64,000 nucleotides of DNA from the NCBI GenBank assembly GCA_039090855.1, contig CM077034.1, forward strand, positions 9,812,984 to 9,876,983, read 5' to 3'. The translations under genes and the position numbers were made by a program. Positions within the stretch are counted from its first letter, which is position 1. Each line of letters opens with the position of its first letter. The notes under the pieces are model-generated. The model saw nothing but the letters and a program-made list of their open reading frames with translations, made no database searches and was not told where the DNA came from. Of this stretch, positions 21,450 through 36,300 are shown in pieces. Source of the stretch: Macrothele yani. Lineage: Eukaryota > Arthropoda > Arachnida > Araneae > Macrothelidae.

Positions 21450-22408
21450 ACACAAATAATATATTTTTGTAACAACAGGGAGTGAGGAGGAAAATGGCCT
21501 GATAGGCCTGACTCTTCTCCCAAAGCGTCAAAATTTTCATGAAAATAAAAAAAAATTCAAAAAAAGATAAACAAGTCAAGTCCATACAATATCAAACACA
21601 GCTAGGGCGGTACTATAAATTAATAATGGTGATAATACATTAAGAGCTTTTGGTCAGTAAGAAATACCTGAGTTTTCGTTTAAATAAATTAATATCATTA
21701 ATTGATACAATATCAGTAGGAAATGTATTTCATAATGCCGGACCAGTATAATTAACAAATGATCTAAATCGTTCTTTTAGTGGAAACACGGGGATTAGTG
21801 TTGTTTTTTGTCTCGTGGAATAATCATGACTGTGAGTGTTTATTGTACTTAAATCTTGGTAATAACCATTTTTAATTCTAAAAAACATTAGTTTACCTAT
21901 ACTATATATACGCAATTGTTGAATAGTTAGTATATTAAAATCATTTGGACTGAGTCTAGCCTGAAAGACCGTATTTGAAAATTGAGTATTTTGTAGTTTA
22001 AATTGTAATAGTCTCATGAATCTATTTTGTAACGAATTAATTTTTTCATATTGTATAAGGTAGTCGATCCCCAAACAGATATACAATAGATCAGATGAGA
22101 CTGAATTAAAGAATAGTATAATAAAATCATTAATTTTGGGCTTAAATTGGCCAGTGCTCTACTAATAACCCCTATATTTCTTGAGATCTTATTAGATAGG
22201 TAGTCAACATGTGAATTCGATTTTAAATCGTGCTGAATAATGATACCAAGACAGTTATGACTTTGAACCACTTCTATAGATAATCCGAGTAAATTTATAT
22301 TCTGAAATAAGGAAATAGGGGTTGACGTACTTGAAAAAAAATCATTACTTTTGTTTTGTTAATATTAATAGCCAGATCATTTTTAGTTAACCAATTAGTG
22401 ATAGTGTA
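21450..22408 (-). mobile_element. Non-LTR retrotransposon, 3' part
   Basis: The 3' end of a LINE of the Jockey/CR1-like kind. Minus-strand coding pieces: TITNWLTKNDLAININKTK, then VVQSHNCLGIIIQHDLKSN, DYLSNKISRNIGVISRAL, LYYSLIQSHLIYCISVWGST, FMRLLQFKLQNTQ, and FRSFVNYTGPALWNTFPT, ending LLTKSS with a stop at 21640-21642. This is the RT thumb and post-RT region. A frame change lies near 22050. The 3' UTR (21450-21639) includes the palindrome-like GGCCTGATAGGCC and A-rich tracts. Upstream coding resumes about 1.75 kb away at 24160. Confidence 0.88.
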
Positions 22409-24160
22409 ACGTATACTCTATATTCACTTTCCTTCTGATTTTACTATCTCTGGTTATTTTATTTTACTATGTAAATTATCTTCCTACTGAACGAAATATT
22501 ATTTCACCCGCTGAATGAGATCTGGAAGGTAAGGCTCAGCGAGACGTAACTAGCGCCACTATATTATGCGGCAAAGAATTACTACACAGAAGCCAACATT
22601 ACAGGCTGATGCCGCAGGATGCCGAGCAGACTGAGTTAGACTGAGCATGCGTGTTTGTGTTCAAAGAATATAAACGCTTGTTTGTGTTGGCGTTTTGTTC
22701 AAAGGTTTTGTTGTTCTCATCTAGATCTGCGTTTATATTACAGCCATGAAATACACCCACTCCATTCCGATGAATAACAATTCATGGAATGGAGTGGATG
22801 AATAACAAGAACAAATTTGAAACCGTTTGAAACAAATATCCTGGAAAACCATTAAAACAACGTTTGCTGAAAAAAAAGCTATCGTTACGTTGAAAAAATT
22901 AATTTATCAATTATATGAAACTGACTTTTATGAAAAATACCTCGTAATATTGTAAAATGAAAGAGGGAAGCATTCGATTACACAATGCATACCAAACAGA
23001 CAGCTTTAAGCATACACTCAAGCGTGGCGAGTTAGTTCGGTCGGTAGAGAGCTCAGCTATCACGCCAGCGGCCCGGGTTCGAACCTACTCAGATACGAAC
23101 GGATGTTTTTCCGATCTGTTGAGAAAATTTCTCCAGCGCAGTGCGTTTAATTTACAAACTTCGGAAGGGTAGAAAAAAAAATTGTAGCTTTGGGAAACTG
23201 CGGTTGTCTTTGCTTTTTTTTTATTATTATTATTATGGCTGCTACTGGGAAACCAGCCTCAGCATTTTTGACATTTAAGGTATATTGTAAATGTGAAATT
23301 CATGCCAAGCAACCTGGTATTACTACGGTGCTTAAAGTGAGAATAAAACTGCTAAAATTTCCTTAAAATAATATTAATTGCTAATGTATATATTTGTTTC
23401 ACCAAAAGAAGGGACAGGAGGGATACTCAGAAAAGAACAACAAAAAAAAAAAATGCTTTAGTAGACCCAATGAGACCGAAGGAAACAGTCGCAGATCAAA
23501 GCTTAGCTTCCTTTCCGTGAAATAGGCTTCCCTTCCCGTGTCTCCTACGCTTTTTGCGCCTGAATGTTAACTTTCCCGCAGAGCATCTGCTGCCGCATTA
23601 CATGGTGGCGCTGCTGTCGCCTGTTTTACATTATCTCTACGAGAGTTGAGCTTCTTCACGCGAAGCATTTATATTCTTTGGCTAGTATATAGGCGCGTTC
23701 ATCGAGGGAGCTTGTGTGTTGTTATGAGGAGCGTTGTGTGTTGTAATGAGGGGCTTTTGTGTTGTTATGAGGAGAGCTTGTGGTCGTTAAGCGAGAGCGT
23801 GTATAATACGAGGAGTGATTATTTATTATTGTTCTACAAGTGTTGTGTGTGCCTTAGTTGACCAAGAGTCTTAGAAATAAAGAAGTTTTCAGTAAGTTCA
23901 GTCTTTCTCAATTCATAGTTTTTGTCAGACCTCTGTCTGGCTGTTAGGTTTATAACATTTATTTGATTCTTATAAATAACCAGCGTTAAGACTTTGTTTA
24001 CGTTCGTAATTAACTAGTAACAACACCCTTTTGAATTCATTATTTTGAAGCTTAGTACAAGTATATCATTAGCTAGCTGGTAGGAAGAGAATCATTCATA
24101 ATAATTAGCTTAGCGGAAAGTAAACAAAGCTAATTCATTATAATAGATACAAAACGGACT
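22409..24160. other. 1.75-kb insertion in the LINE, unidentified
   Basis: It separates LVRQLQ (RT side) from TITNWLTKND (3' side) of the same LINE. No open gene is visible. It contains a strong hairpin at 22757-22797, a tRNA-like stretch at about 23022-23108, an (ATT)n tract near 23225, and a TATA-like AGTATATAGG at about 23684. It also has a GTGTTGT-ATGAGG motif repeated three to four times at 23715-23775 and an AATAAA near 23876. TATA followed by a polyadenylation signal would suit a solo LTR or other retroelement promoter region, but I could not define matching termini or a target duplication. Confidence 0.45.
23022..23108 (+). ncRNA. tRNA-derived (SINE-like) sequence
   Basis: Contains TAGTTCGGTCGGTAGAG, close to the Pol III A box, and GGGTTCGAACC, a consensus B box, about 40 nt apart, with a T5 run a few bases after CGGATG. 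The T arm does not pair well (GGG against CTA), so it is not a working tRNA. A tRNA-derived SINE head is the likeliest reading. Confidence 0.5.
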
Positions 24161-24360
24161 TGTAGTTGTCGCACCAGTATCTCAACATCATTTCCATGTA
24201 TTGAAATGGTTGCATCATCTGCATATAAAATAATATCTGAATTGCGTAGACAGGTACAGAAGTCATTAATATAAATATTAAATAATAATGGAGGAAGCAC
24301 GGAGCCTTGAGGGACTCTTGAAATAACTGATTGTAAGTTAGATCTGGTATGTTCAATTTC
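24130..24360 (-). pseudogene. LINE reverse transcriptase, palm fragment (founder)
   Basis: Minus-strand reading: EIEHTRSNLQSVISRVPQGS, then LLFNIYINDFCTCL, then RNSDIILYADDATISIHGND and VEILVRQLQ. RVPQGS, LLFNIYIND and YADD (catalytic Asp pair; 24211-24225) are the standard RT palm motifs of non-LTR elements. Only this leftmost Sat-E unit continues past CTCL into YADD, so it joins the array to the rest of the original gene. The family norm before LLF is GSVLGPLLF; here it is GSVLPPLLF. Truncated by the insertion at about 24160. Confidence 0.92.
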
Positions 24361-27300
24361 TGGTTGGAGGAAGACCGTCACACAAGAAAACTGCCACAAA
24401 GGAAAACTGGCCAGATGCACAAGTGATAGAAATGAAAACAAAAACTATTAATGAATAATTTACCATATCTTGAAAGCAATTACTTTAAATATCAAAAATA
24501 TTTACATCCATGCCTCACCGGGATTCGAACCCGGACCCCGTTCAGACGAATGATCAGAGGCCATCGCCTAGACCACTGCGCCACCGGGGCGGCAAACAAT
24601 TAATTTAGACAGGTACAGAAGTCATTAATATAAATATTAAATAATAATGGAGGAAGTACCGAGCCTTGAGGGACTCTTGAAATAACTGATTGTAAGTTAG
24701 ATCTGGTATGTTCAATTTCTGGTTGGAGGAAGACCGTCACACAAGAAAACTGCCACAAAGGAAAACTGGCCAGATGCACAAGTGATAGAAATGAAAACAA
24801 AAACTATTAATGAATAATTTACCATATCTTGAAAGCAATTACTTTAAATATCAAAAATATTTACATCCATGCCTCACCGGGATTCGAACCCGGACCCCGT
24901 TCAGACGAATGATCAGAGGCCATCGCCTAGACCACTGCGCCACCGGGGCGGCAAACAATTAATTTAGACAGGTACAGAAGTCATTAATATAAATATTAAA
25001 TAATAATGGAGGAAGTACCGAGCCTTGAGGGACTCTTGAAATAACTGATTGTAAGTTAGATCTGGTATGTTCAATTTCTGGTTGGAGGAAGACCGTCACA
25101 CAAGAAAACTGCCACAAAGGAAAACTGGCCAGATGCACAAGTGATAGAAATGAAAACAAAAACTATTAATGAATAATTTACCATATCTTGAAAGCAATTA
25201 CTTTAAATATCAAAAATATTTACATCCATGCCTCACCGGGATTCGAACCCGGACCCCGTTCAGACGAATGATCAGAGGCCATCGCCTAGACCACTGCGCC
25301 ACCGGGGCGGCAAACAATTAATTTAGACAGGTACAGAAGTCATTAATATAAATATTAAATAATAATGGAGGAAGTACCGAGCCTTGAGGGACTCTTGAAA
25401 TAACTGATTGTAAGTTAGATCTGGTATGTTCAATTTCTGGTTGGAGGAAGACCGTCACACAAGAAAACTGCCACAAAGGAAAACTGGCCAGATGCACAAG
25501 TGATAGAAATGAAAACAAAAACTATTAATGAATAATTTACCATATCTTGAAAGCAATTACTTTAAATATCAAAAATATTTACATCCATGCCTCACCGGGA
25601 TTCGAACCCGGACCCCGTTCAGACGAATGATCAGAGGCCATCGCCTAGACCACTGCGCCACCGGGGCGGCAAACAATTAATTTAGACAGGTACAGAAGTC
25701 ATTAATATAAATATTAAATAATAATGGAGGAAGTACCGAGCCTTGAGGGACTCTTGAAATAACTGATTGTAAGTTAGATCTGGTATGTTCAATTTCTGGT
25801 TGGAGGAAGACCGTCACACAAGAAAACTGCCACAAAGGAAAACTGGCCAGATGCACAAGTGATAGAAATGAAAACAAAAACTATTAATGAATAATTTACC
25901 ATATCTTGAAAGCAATTACTTTAAATATCAAAAATATTTACATCCATGCCTCATCGGGATTCGAACCCGGACCCCGTTCAGACGAATGATCAGAGGCCAT
26001 CGCCTAGACCACTGCGCCACCGGGGCGGCAAACAATTAATTTAGACAGGTACAGAAGTCATTAATATAAATATTAAATAATAATGGAGGAAGTACCGAGC
26101 CTTGAGGGACTCTTGAAATAACTGATTGTAAGTTAGATCTGGTATGTTCAATTTCTGGTTGGAGGAAGACCGTCACACAAGAAAACTGCCACAAAGGAAA
26201 ACTGGCCAGATGCACAAGTGATAGAAATGAAAACAAAAACTATTAATGAATAATTTACCATATCTTGAAAGCAATTACTTTAAATATCAAAAATATTTAC
26301 ATCCATGCCTCACCGGGATTCGAACCCGGACCCCGTTCAGACGAATGATCAGAGGCCATCGCCTAGACCACTGCGCCACCGGGGCGGCAAACAATTAATT
26401 TAGACAGGTACAGAAGTCATTAATATAAATATTAAATAATAATGGAGGAAGTACCGAGCCTTGAGGGACTCTTGAAATAACTGATTGTAAGTTAGATCTG
26501 GTATGTTCAATTTCTGGTTGGAGGAAGACCGTCACACAAGAAAACTGCCACAAAGGAAAACTGGCCAGATGCACAAGTGATAGAAATGAAAACAAAAACT
26601 ATTAATGAATAATTTACCATATCTTGAAAGCAATTACTTTAAATATCAAAAATATTTACATCCATGCCTCACCGGGATTCGAACCCGGACCCCGTTCAGA
26701 CGAATGATCAGAGGCCATCGCCTAGACCACTGCGCCACCGGGGCGGCAAACAATTAATTTAGACAGGTACAGAAGTCATTAATATAAATATTAAATAATA
26801 ATGGAGGAAGTACCGAGCCTTGAGGGACTCTTGAAATAACTGATTGTAAGTTAGATCTGGTATGTTCAATTTCTGGTTGGAGGAAGACCGTCACACAAGA
26901 AAACTGCCACAAAGGAAAACTGGCCAGATGCACAAGTGATAGAAATGAAAACAAAAACTATTAATGAATAATTTACCATATCTTGAAAGCAATTACTTTA
27001 AATATCAAAAATATTTACATCCATGCCTCACCGGGATTCGAACCCGGACCCCGTTCAGACGAATGATCAGAGGCCATCGCCTAGACCACTGCGCCACCGG
27101 GGCGGCAAACAATTAATTTAGACAGGTACAGAAGTCATTAATATAAATATTAAATAATAATGGAGGAAGTACCGAGCCTTGAGGGACTCTTGAAATAACT
27201 GATTGTAAGTTAGATCTGGTATGTTCAATTTCTGGTTGGAGGAAGACCGTCACACAAGAAAACTGCCACAAAGGAAAACTGGCCAGATGCACAAGTGATA

Positions 27301-30300
27301 GAAATGAAAACAAAAACTATTAATGAATAATTTACCATATCTTGAAAGCAATTACTTTAAATATCAAAAATATTTACATCCATGCCTCATCGGGATTCGA
27401 ACCCGGACCCCGTTCAGACGAATGATCAGAGGCCATCGCCTAGACCACTGCGCCACCGGGGCGGCAAACAATTAATTTAGACAGGTACAGAAGTCATTAA
27501 TATAAATATTAAATAATAATGGAGGAAGTACCGAGCCTTGAGGGACTCTTGAAATAACTGATTGTAAGTTAGATCTGGTATGTTCAATTTCTGGTTGGAG
27601 GAAGACCGTCACACAAGAAAACTGCCACAAAGGAAAACTGGCCAGATGCACAAGTGATAGAAATGAAAACAAAAACTATTAATGAATAATTTACCATATC
27701 TTGAAAGCAATTACTTTAAATATCAAAAATATTTACATCCATGCCTCATCGGGATTCGAACCCGGACCCCGTTCAGACGAATGATCAGAGGCCATCGCCT
27801 AGACCACTGCGCCACCGGGGCGGCAAACAATTAATTTAGACAGGTACAGAAGTCATTAATATAAATATTAAATAATAATGGAGGAAGTACCGAGCCTTGA
27901 GGGACTCTTGAAATAACTGATTGTAAGTTAGATCTGGTATGTTCAATTTCTGGTTGGAGGAAGACCGTCACACAAGAAAACTGCCACAAAGGAAAACTGG
28001 CCAGATGCACAAGTGATAGAAATGAAAACAAAAACTATTAATGAATAATTTACCATATCTTGAAAGCAATTACTTTAAATATCAAAAATATTTACATCCA
28101 TGCCTCACCGGGATTCGAACCCGGACCCCGTTCAGACGAATGATCAGAGGCCATCGCCTAGACCACTGCGCCACCGGGGCGGCAAACAATTAATTTAGAC
28201 AGGTACAGAAGTCATTAATATAAATATTAAATAATAATGGAGGAAGTACCGAGCCTTGAGGGACTCTTGAAATAACTGATTGTAAGTTAGATCTGGTATG
28301 TTCAATTTCTGGTTGGAGGAAGACCGTCACACAAGAAAACTGCCACAAAGGAAAACTGGCCAGATGCACAAGTGATAGAAATGAAAACAAAAACTATTAA
28401 TGAATAATTTACCATATCTTGAAAGCAATTACTTTAAATATCAAAAATATTTACATCCATGCCTCACCGGGATTCGAACCCGGACCCCGTTCAGACGAAT
28501 GATCAGAGGCCATCGCCTAGACCACTGCGCCACCGGGGCGGCAAACAATTAATTTAGACAGGTACAGAAGTCATTAATATAAATATTAAATAATAATGGA
28601 GGAAGTACCGAGCCTTGAGGGACTCTTGAAATAACTGATTGTAAGTTAGATCTGGTATGTTCAATTTCTGGTTGGAGGAAGACCGTCACACAAGAAAACT
28701 GCCACAAAGGAAAACTGGCCAGATGCACAAGTGATAGAAATGAAAACAAAAACTATTAATGAATAATTTACCATATCTTGAAAGCAATTACTTTAAATAT
28801 CAAAAATATTTACATCCATGCCTCACCGGGATTCGAACCCGGACCCCGTTCAGACGAATGATCAGAGGCCATCGCCTAGACCACTGCGCCACCGGGGCGG
28901 CAAACAATTAATTTAGACAGGTACAAAAGTCATTAATATAAATATTAAATAATAATGGAGGAAGTACCGAGCCTTGAGGGACTCTTGAAACAACTGATTG
29001 TAAGTTAGATCTGGTATGTTCAATTTCTGGTTGGAGGAAGACCGTCACACAAGAAAACTGCCACAAAGGAAAACTGGCCAGATGCACAAGTGATAGAAAT
29101 GAAAACAAAAACTATTAATGAATAATTTACCATATCTTGAAAGCAATTACTTTAAATATCAAAAATATTTACATCCATGCCTCACCGGGATTCGAACCCG
29201 GACCCCGTTCAGACGAATGATCAGAGGCCATCGCCTAGACCACTGCGCCACCGGGGCGGCAAACAATTAATTTAGACAGGTACAGAAGTCACTAATATAA
29301 ATATTAAATAATAATGGAGGAAGTACCGAGCCTTGAGGGACTCTTGAAATAACTGATTGTAAGTTAGATCTGGTATGTTCAATTTCTGGTTGGAGGAAGA
29401 CCGTCACACAAGAAAACTGCCACAAAGGAAAACTGGCCAGATGCACAAGTGATAGAAATGAAAACAAAAACTATTAATGAATAATTTACCATATCTTGAA
29501 AGCAATTACTTTAAATATCAAAAATATTTACATCCATGCCTCACCGGGATTCGAACCCGGACCCCGTTCAGACGAATGATCAGAGGCCATCGCCTAGACC
29601 ACTGCGCCACCGGGGCGGCAAACAATTAATTTAGACAGGTACAGAAGTCATTAATATAAATATTAAATAATAATGGAGGAAGTACCGAGCCTTGAGGGAC
29701 TCTTGAAATAACTGATTGTAAGTTAGATCTGGTATGTTCAATTTCTGGTTGGAGGAAGACCGTCACACAAGAAAACTGCCACAAAGGAAAACTGGCCAGA
29801 TGCACAAGTGATAGAAATGAAAACAAAAACTATTAATGAATAATTTACCATATCTTGAAAGCAATTACTTTAAATATCAAAAATATTTACATCCATGCCT
29901 CACCGGGATTCGAACCCGGACCCCGTTCAGACGAATGATCAGAGGCCATCGCCTAGACCACTGCGCCACCGGGGCGGCAAACAATTAATTTAGACAGGTA
30001 CAGAAGTCATTAATATAAATATTAAATAATAATGGAGGAAGTACCGAGCCTTGAGGGACTCTTGAAATAACTGATTGTAAGTTAGATCTGGTATGTTCAA
30101 TTTCTGGTTGGAGGAAGACCGTCACACAAGAAAACTGCCACAAAGGAAAACTGGCCAGATGCACAAGTGATAGAAATGAAAACAAAAACTATTAATGAAT
30201 AATTTACCATATCTTGAAAGCAATTACTTTAAATATCAAAAATATTTACATCCATGCCTCACCGGGATTCGAACCCGGACCCCGTTCAGACGAATGATCA

Positions 30301-33300
30301 GAGGCCATCGCCTAGACCACTGCGCCACCGGGGCGGCAAACAATTAATTTAGACAGGTACAGAAGTCATTAATATAAATATTAAATAATAATGGAGGAAG
30401 TACCGAGCCTTGAGGACTCTTGAAATAACTGATTGTAAGTTAGATCTGGTATGTTCAATTTCTGGTTGGAGGAAGACCGTCACACAAGAAAACTGCCACA
30501 AAGGAAAACTGGCCAGATGCACAAGTGATAGAAATGAAAACAAAAACTATTAATGAATAATTTACCATATCTTGAAAGCAATTACTTTAAATATCAAAAA
30601 TATTTACATCCATGCCTCACCGGAATTCGAACCCGGACCCCGTTCAGACGAATGATCAGAGGCCATCGCCTAGACCACTGCGCCACCGGGGCGGCAAACA
30701 ATTAATTTAGACAGGTACAGAAGTCATTAATATAAATATTAAATAATAATGGAGGAAGTACCGAGCCTTGAGGGACTCTTGAAATAACTGATTGTAAGTT
30801 AGATCTGGTATGTTCAATTTCTGGTTGGAGGAAGACCGTCACACAAGAAAACTGCCACAAAGGAAAACTGGCCAGATGCACAAGTGATAGAAATGAAAAC
30901 AAAAACTATTAATGAATAATTTACCATATCTTGAAAGCAATTACTTTAAATATCAAAAATATTTACATCCATGCCTCACCGGGATTCGAACCCGGACCCC
31001 GTTCAGACGAATGATCAGAGGCCATCGCCTAGACCACTGCGCCACCGGGGCGGCAAACAATTAATTTAGACAGGTACAGAAGTCATTAATATAAATATTA
31101 AATAATAATGGAGGAAGTACCGAGCCTTGAGGGACTCTTGAAATAACTGATTGTAAGTTAGATCTGGTATGTTCAATTTCTGGTTGGAGGAAGACCGTCA
31201 CACAAGAAAACTGCCACAAAGGAAAACTGGCCAGATGCACAAGTGATAGAAATGAAAACAAAAACTATTAATGAATAATTTACCATATCTTGAAAGCAAT
31301 TACTTTAAATATCAAAAATATTTACATCCATGCCTCACCGGGATTCGAACCCGGACCCCGTTCAGACGAATGATCAGAGGCCATCGCCTAGACCACTGCG
31401 CCACCGGGGCGGCAAACAATTAATTTAGACAGGTACAGAAGTCATTAATATAAATATTAAATAATAATGGAGGAAGTACCGAGCCTTGAGGGACTCTTGA
31501 AATAACTGATTGTAAGTTAGATCTGGTATGTTCAATTTCTGGTTGGAGGAAGACCGTCACACAAGAAAACTGCCACAAAGGAAAACTGGCCAGATGCACA
31601 AGTGATAGAAATGAAAACAAAAACTATTAATGAATAATTTACCATATCTTGAAAGCAATTACTTTAAATATCAAAAATATTTACATCCATGCCTCACCGG
31701 GATTCGAACCCGGACCCCGTTCAGACGAATGATCAGAGGCCATCGCCTAGACCACTGCGCCACCGGGGCGGCAAACAATTAATTTAGACAGGTACAGAAG
31801 TCATTAATATAAATATTAAATAATAATGGAGGAAGTACCGAGCCTTGAGGGACTCTTGAAATAACTGATTGTAAGTTAGATCTGGTATGTTCAATTTCTG
31901 GTTGGAGGAAGACCGTCACACAAGAAAACTGCCACAAAGGAAAACTGGCCAGATGCACAAGTGATAGAAATGAAAACAAAAACTATTAATGAATAATTTA
32001 CCATATCTTGAAAGCAATTACTTTAAATATCAAAAATATTTACATCCATGCCTCATCGGGATTCGAACCCGGACCCCGTTCAGACGAATGATCAGAGGCC
32101 ATCGCCTAGACCACTGCGCCACCGGGGCGGCAAACAATTAATTTAGACAGGTACAGAAGTCATTAATATAAATATTAAATAATAATGGAGGAAGTACCGA
32201 GCCTTGAGGGACTCTTGAAATAACTGATTGTAAGTTAGATCTGGTATGTTCAATTTCTGGTTGGAGGAAGACCGTCACACAAGAAAACTGCCACAAAGGA
32301 AAACTGGCCAGATGCACAAGTGATAGAAATGAAAACAAAAACTATTAATGAATAATTTACCATATCTTGAAAGCAATTACTTTAAATATCAAAAATATTT
32401 ACATCCATGCCTCACCGGGATTCGAACCCGGACCCCGTTCAGACGAATGATCAGAGGCCATCGCCTAGACCACTGCGCCACCGGGGCGGCAAACAATTAA
32501 TTTAGACAGGTACAGAAGTCATTAATATAAATATTAAATAATAATGGAGGAAGTACCGAGCCTTGAGGGACTCTTGAAATAACTGATTGTAAGTTAGATC
32601 TGGTATGTTCAATTTCTGGTTGGAGGAAGACCGTCACACAAGAAAACTGCCACAAAGGAAAACTGGCCAGATGCACAAGTGATAGAAATGAAAACAAAAA
32701 CTATTAATGAATAATTTACCATATCTTGAAAGCAATTACTTTAAATATCAAAAATATTTACATCCATGCCTCACCGGGATTCGAACCCGGACCCCGTTCA
32801 GACGAATGATCAGAGGCCATCGCCTAGACCACTGCGCCACCGGGGCGGCAAACAATTAATTTAGACAGGTACAGAAGTCATTAATATAAATATTAAATAA
32901 TAATGGAGGAAGTACCGAGCCTTGAGGGACTCTTGAAATAACTGATTGTAAGTTAGATCTGGTATGTTCAATTTCTGGTTGGAGGAAGACCGTCACACAA
33001 GAAAACTGCCACAAAGGAAAACTGGCCAGATGCACAAGTGATAGAAATGAAAACAAAAACTATTAATGAATAATTTACCATATCTTGAAAGCAATTACTT
33101 TAAATATCAAAAATATTTACATCCATGCCTCACCGGGATTCGAACCCGGACCCCGTTCAGACGAATGATCAGAGGCCATCGCCTAGACCACTGCGCCACC
33201 GGGGCGGCAAACAATTAATTTAGACAGGTACAGAAGTCATTAATATAAATATTAAATAATAATGGAGGAAGTACCGAGCCTTGAGGGACTCTTGAAATAA

Positions 33301-36300
33301 CTGATTGTAAGTTAGATCTGGTATGTTCAATTTCTGGTTGGAGGAAGACCGTCACACAAGAAAACTGCCACAAAGGAAAACTGGCCAGATGCACAAGTGA
33401 TAGAAATGAAAACAAAAACTATTAATGAATAATTTACCATATCTTGAAAGCAATTACTTTAAATATCAAAAATATTTACATCCATGCCTCACCGGGATTC
33501 GAACCCGGACCCCGTTCAGACGAATGATCAGAGGCCATCGCCTAGACCACTGCGCCACCGGGGCGGCAAACAATTAATTTAGACAGGTACAGAAGTCATT
33601 AATATAAATATTAAATAATAATGGAGGAAGTACCGAGCCTTGAGGGACTCTTGAAATAACTGATTGTAAGTTAGATCTGGTATGTTCAATTTCTGGTTGG
33701 AGGAAGACCGTCACACAAGAAAACTGCCACAAAGGAAAACTGGCCAGATGCACAAGTGATAGAAATGAAAACAAAAACTATTAATGAATAATTTACCATA
33801 TCTTGAAAGCAATTACTTTAAATATCAAAAATATTTACATCCATGCCTCACCGGGATTCGAACCCGGACCCCGTTCAGACGAATGATCAGAGGCCATCGC
33901 CTAGACCACTGCGCCACCGGGGCGGCAAACAATTAATTTAGACAGGTACAGAAGTCATTAATATAAATATTAAATAATAATGGAGGAAGTACCGAGCCTT
34001 GAGGGACTCTTGAAATAACTGATTGTAAGTTAGATCTGGTATGTTCAATTTCTGGTTGGAGGAAGACCGTCACACAAGAAAACTGCCACAAAGGAAAACT
34101 GGCCAGATGCACAAGTGATAGAAATGAAAACAAAAACTATTAATGAATAATTTACCATATCTTGAAAGCAATTACTTTAAATATCAAAAATATTTACATC
34201 CATGCCTCACCGGGATTCGAACCCGGACCCCGTTCAGACGAATGATCAGAGGCCATCGCCTAGACCACTGCGCCACCGGGGCGGCAAACAATTAATTTAG
34301 ACAGGTACAGAAGTCATTAATATAAATATTAAATAATAATGGAGGAAGTACCGAGCCTTGAGGGACTCTTGAAATAACTGATTGTAAGTTAGATCTGGTA
34401 TGTTCAATTTCTGGTTGGAGGAAGACCGTCACACAAGAAAACTGCCACAAAGGAAAACTGGCCAGATGCACAAGTGATAGAAATGAAAACAAAAACTATT
34501 AATGAATAATTTACCATATCTTGAAAGCAATTACTTTAAATATCAAAAATATTTACATCCATGCCTCACCGGGATTCGAACCCGGACCCCGTTCAGACGA
34601 ATGATCAGAGGCCATCGCCTAGACCACTGCGCCACCGGGGCGGCAAACAATTAATTTAGACAGGTACAGAAGTCATTAATATAAATATTAAATAATAATG
34701 GAGGAAGTACCGAGCCTTGAGGGACTCTTGAAATAACTGATTGTAAGTTAGATCTGGTATGTTCAATTTCTGGTTGGAGGAAGACCGTCACACAAGAAAA
34801 CTGCCACAAAGGAAAACTGGCCAGATGCACAAGTGATAGAAATGAAAACAAAAACTATTAATGAATAATTTACCATATCTTGAAAGCAATTACTTTAAAT
34901 ATCAAAAATATTTACATCCATGCCTCACCGGGATTCGAACCCGGACCCCGTTCAGACGAATGATCAGAGGCCATCGCCTAGACCACTGCGCCACCGGGGC
35001 GGCAAACAATTAATTTAGACAGGTACAGAAGTCATTAATATAAATATTAAATAATAATGGAGGAAGTACCGAGCCTTGAGGGACTCTTGAAATAACTGAT
35101 TGTAAGTTAGATCTGGTATGTTCAATTTCTGGTTGGAGGAAGACCGTCACACAAGAAAACTGCCACAAAGGAAAACTGGCCAGATGCACAAGTGATAGAA
35201 ATGAAAACAAAAACTATTAATGAATAATTTACCATATCTTGAAAGCAATTACTTTAAATATCAAAAATATTTACATCCATGCCTCACCGGGATTCGAACC
35301 CGGACCCCGTTCAGACGAATGATCAGAGGCCATCGCCTAGACCACTGCGCCACCGGGGCGGCAAACAATTAATTTAGACAGGTACAGAAGTCATTAATAT
35401 AAATATTAAATAATAATGGAGGAAGTACCGAGCCTTGAGGGACTCTTGAAATAACTGATTGTAAGTTAGATCTGGTATGTTCAATTTCTGGTTGGAGGAA
35501 GACCGTCACACAAGAAAACTGCCACAAAGGAAAACTGGCCAGATGCACAAGTGATAGAAATGAAAACAAAAACTATTAATGAATAATTTACCATATCTTG
35601 AAAGCAATTACTTTAAATATCAAAAATATTTACATCCATGCCTCACCGGGATTCGAACCCGGACCCCGTTCAGACGAATGATCAGAGGCCATCGCCTAGA
35701 CCACTGCGCCACCGGGGCGGCAAACAATTAATTTAGACAGGTACAGAAGTCATTAATATAAATATTAAATAATAATGGAGGAAGTACCGAGCCTTGAGGG
35801 ACTCTTGAAATAACTGATTGTAAGTTAGATCTGGTATGTTCAATTTCTGGTTGGAGGAAGACCGTCACACAAGAAAACTGCCACAAAGGAAAACTGGCCA
35901 GATGCACAAGTGATAGAAATGAAAACAAAAACTATTAATGAATAATTTACCATATCTTGAAAGCAATTACTTTAAATATCAAAAATATTTACATCCATGC
36001 CTCACCGGGATTCGAACCCGGACCCCGTTCAGACGAATGATCAGAGGCCATCGCCTAGACCACTGCGCCACCGGGGCGGCAAACAATTAATTTAGACAGG
36101 TACAGAAGTCATTAATATAAATATTAAATAATAATGGAGGAAGTACCGAGCCTTGAGGGACTCTTGAAATAACTGATTGTAAGTTAGATCTGGTATGTTC
36201 AATTTCTGGTTGGAGGAAGACCGTCACACAAGAAAACTGCCACAAAGGAAAACTGGCCAGATGCACAAGTGATAGAAATGAAAACAAAAACTATTAATGA

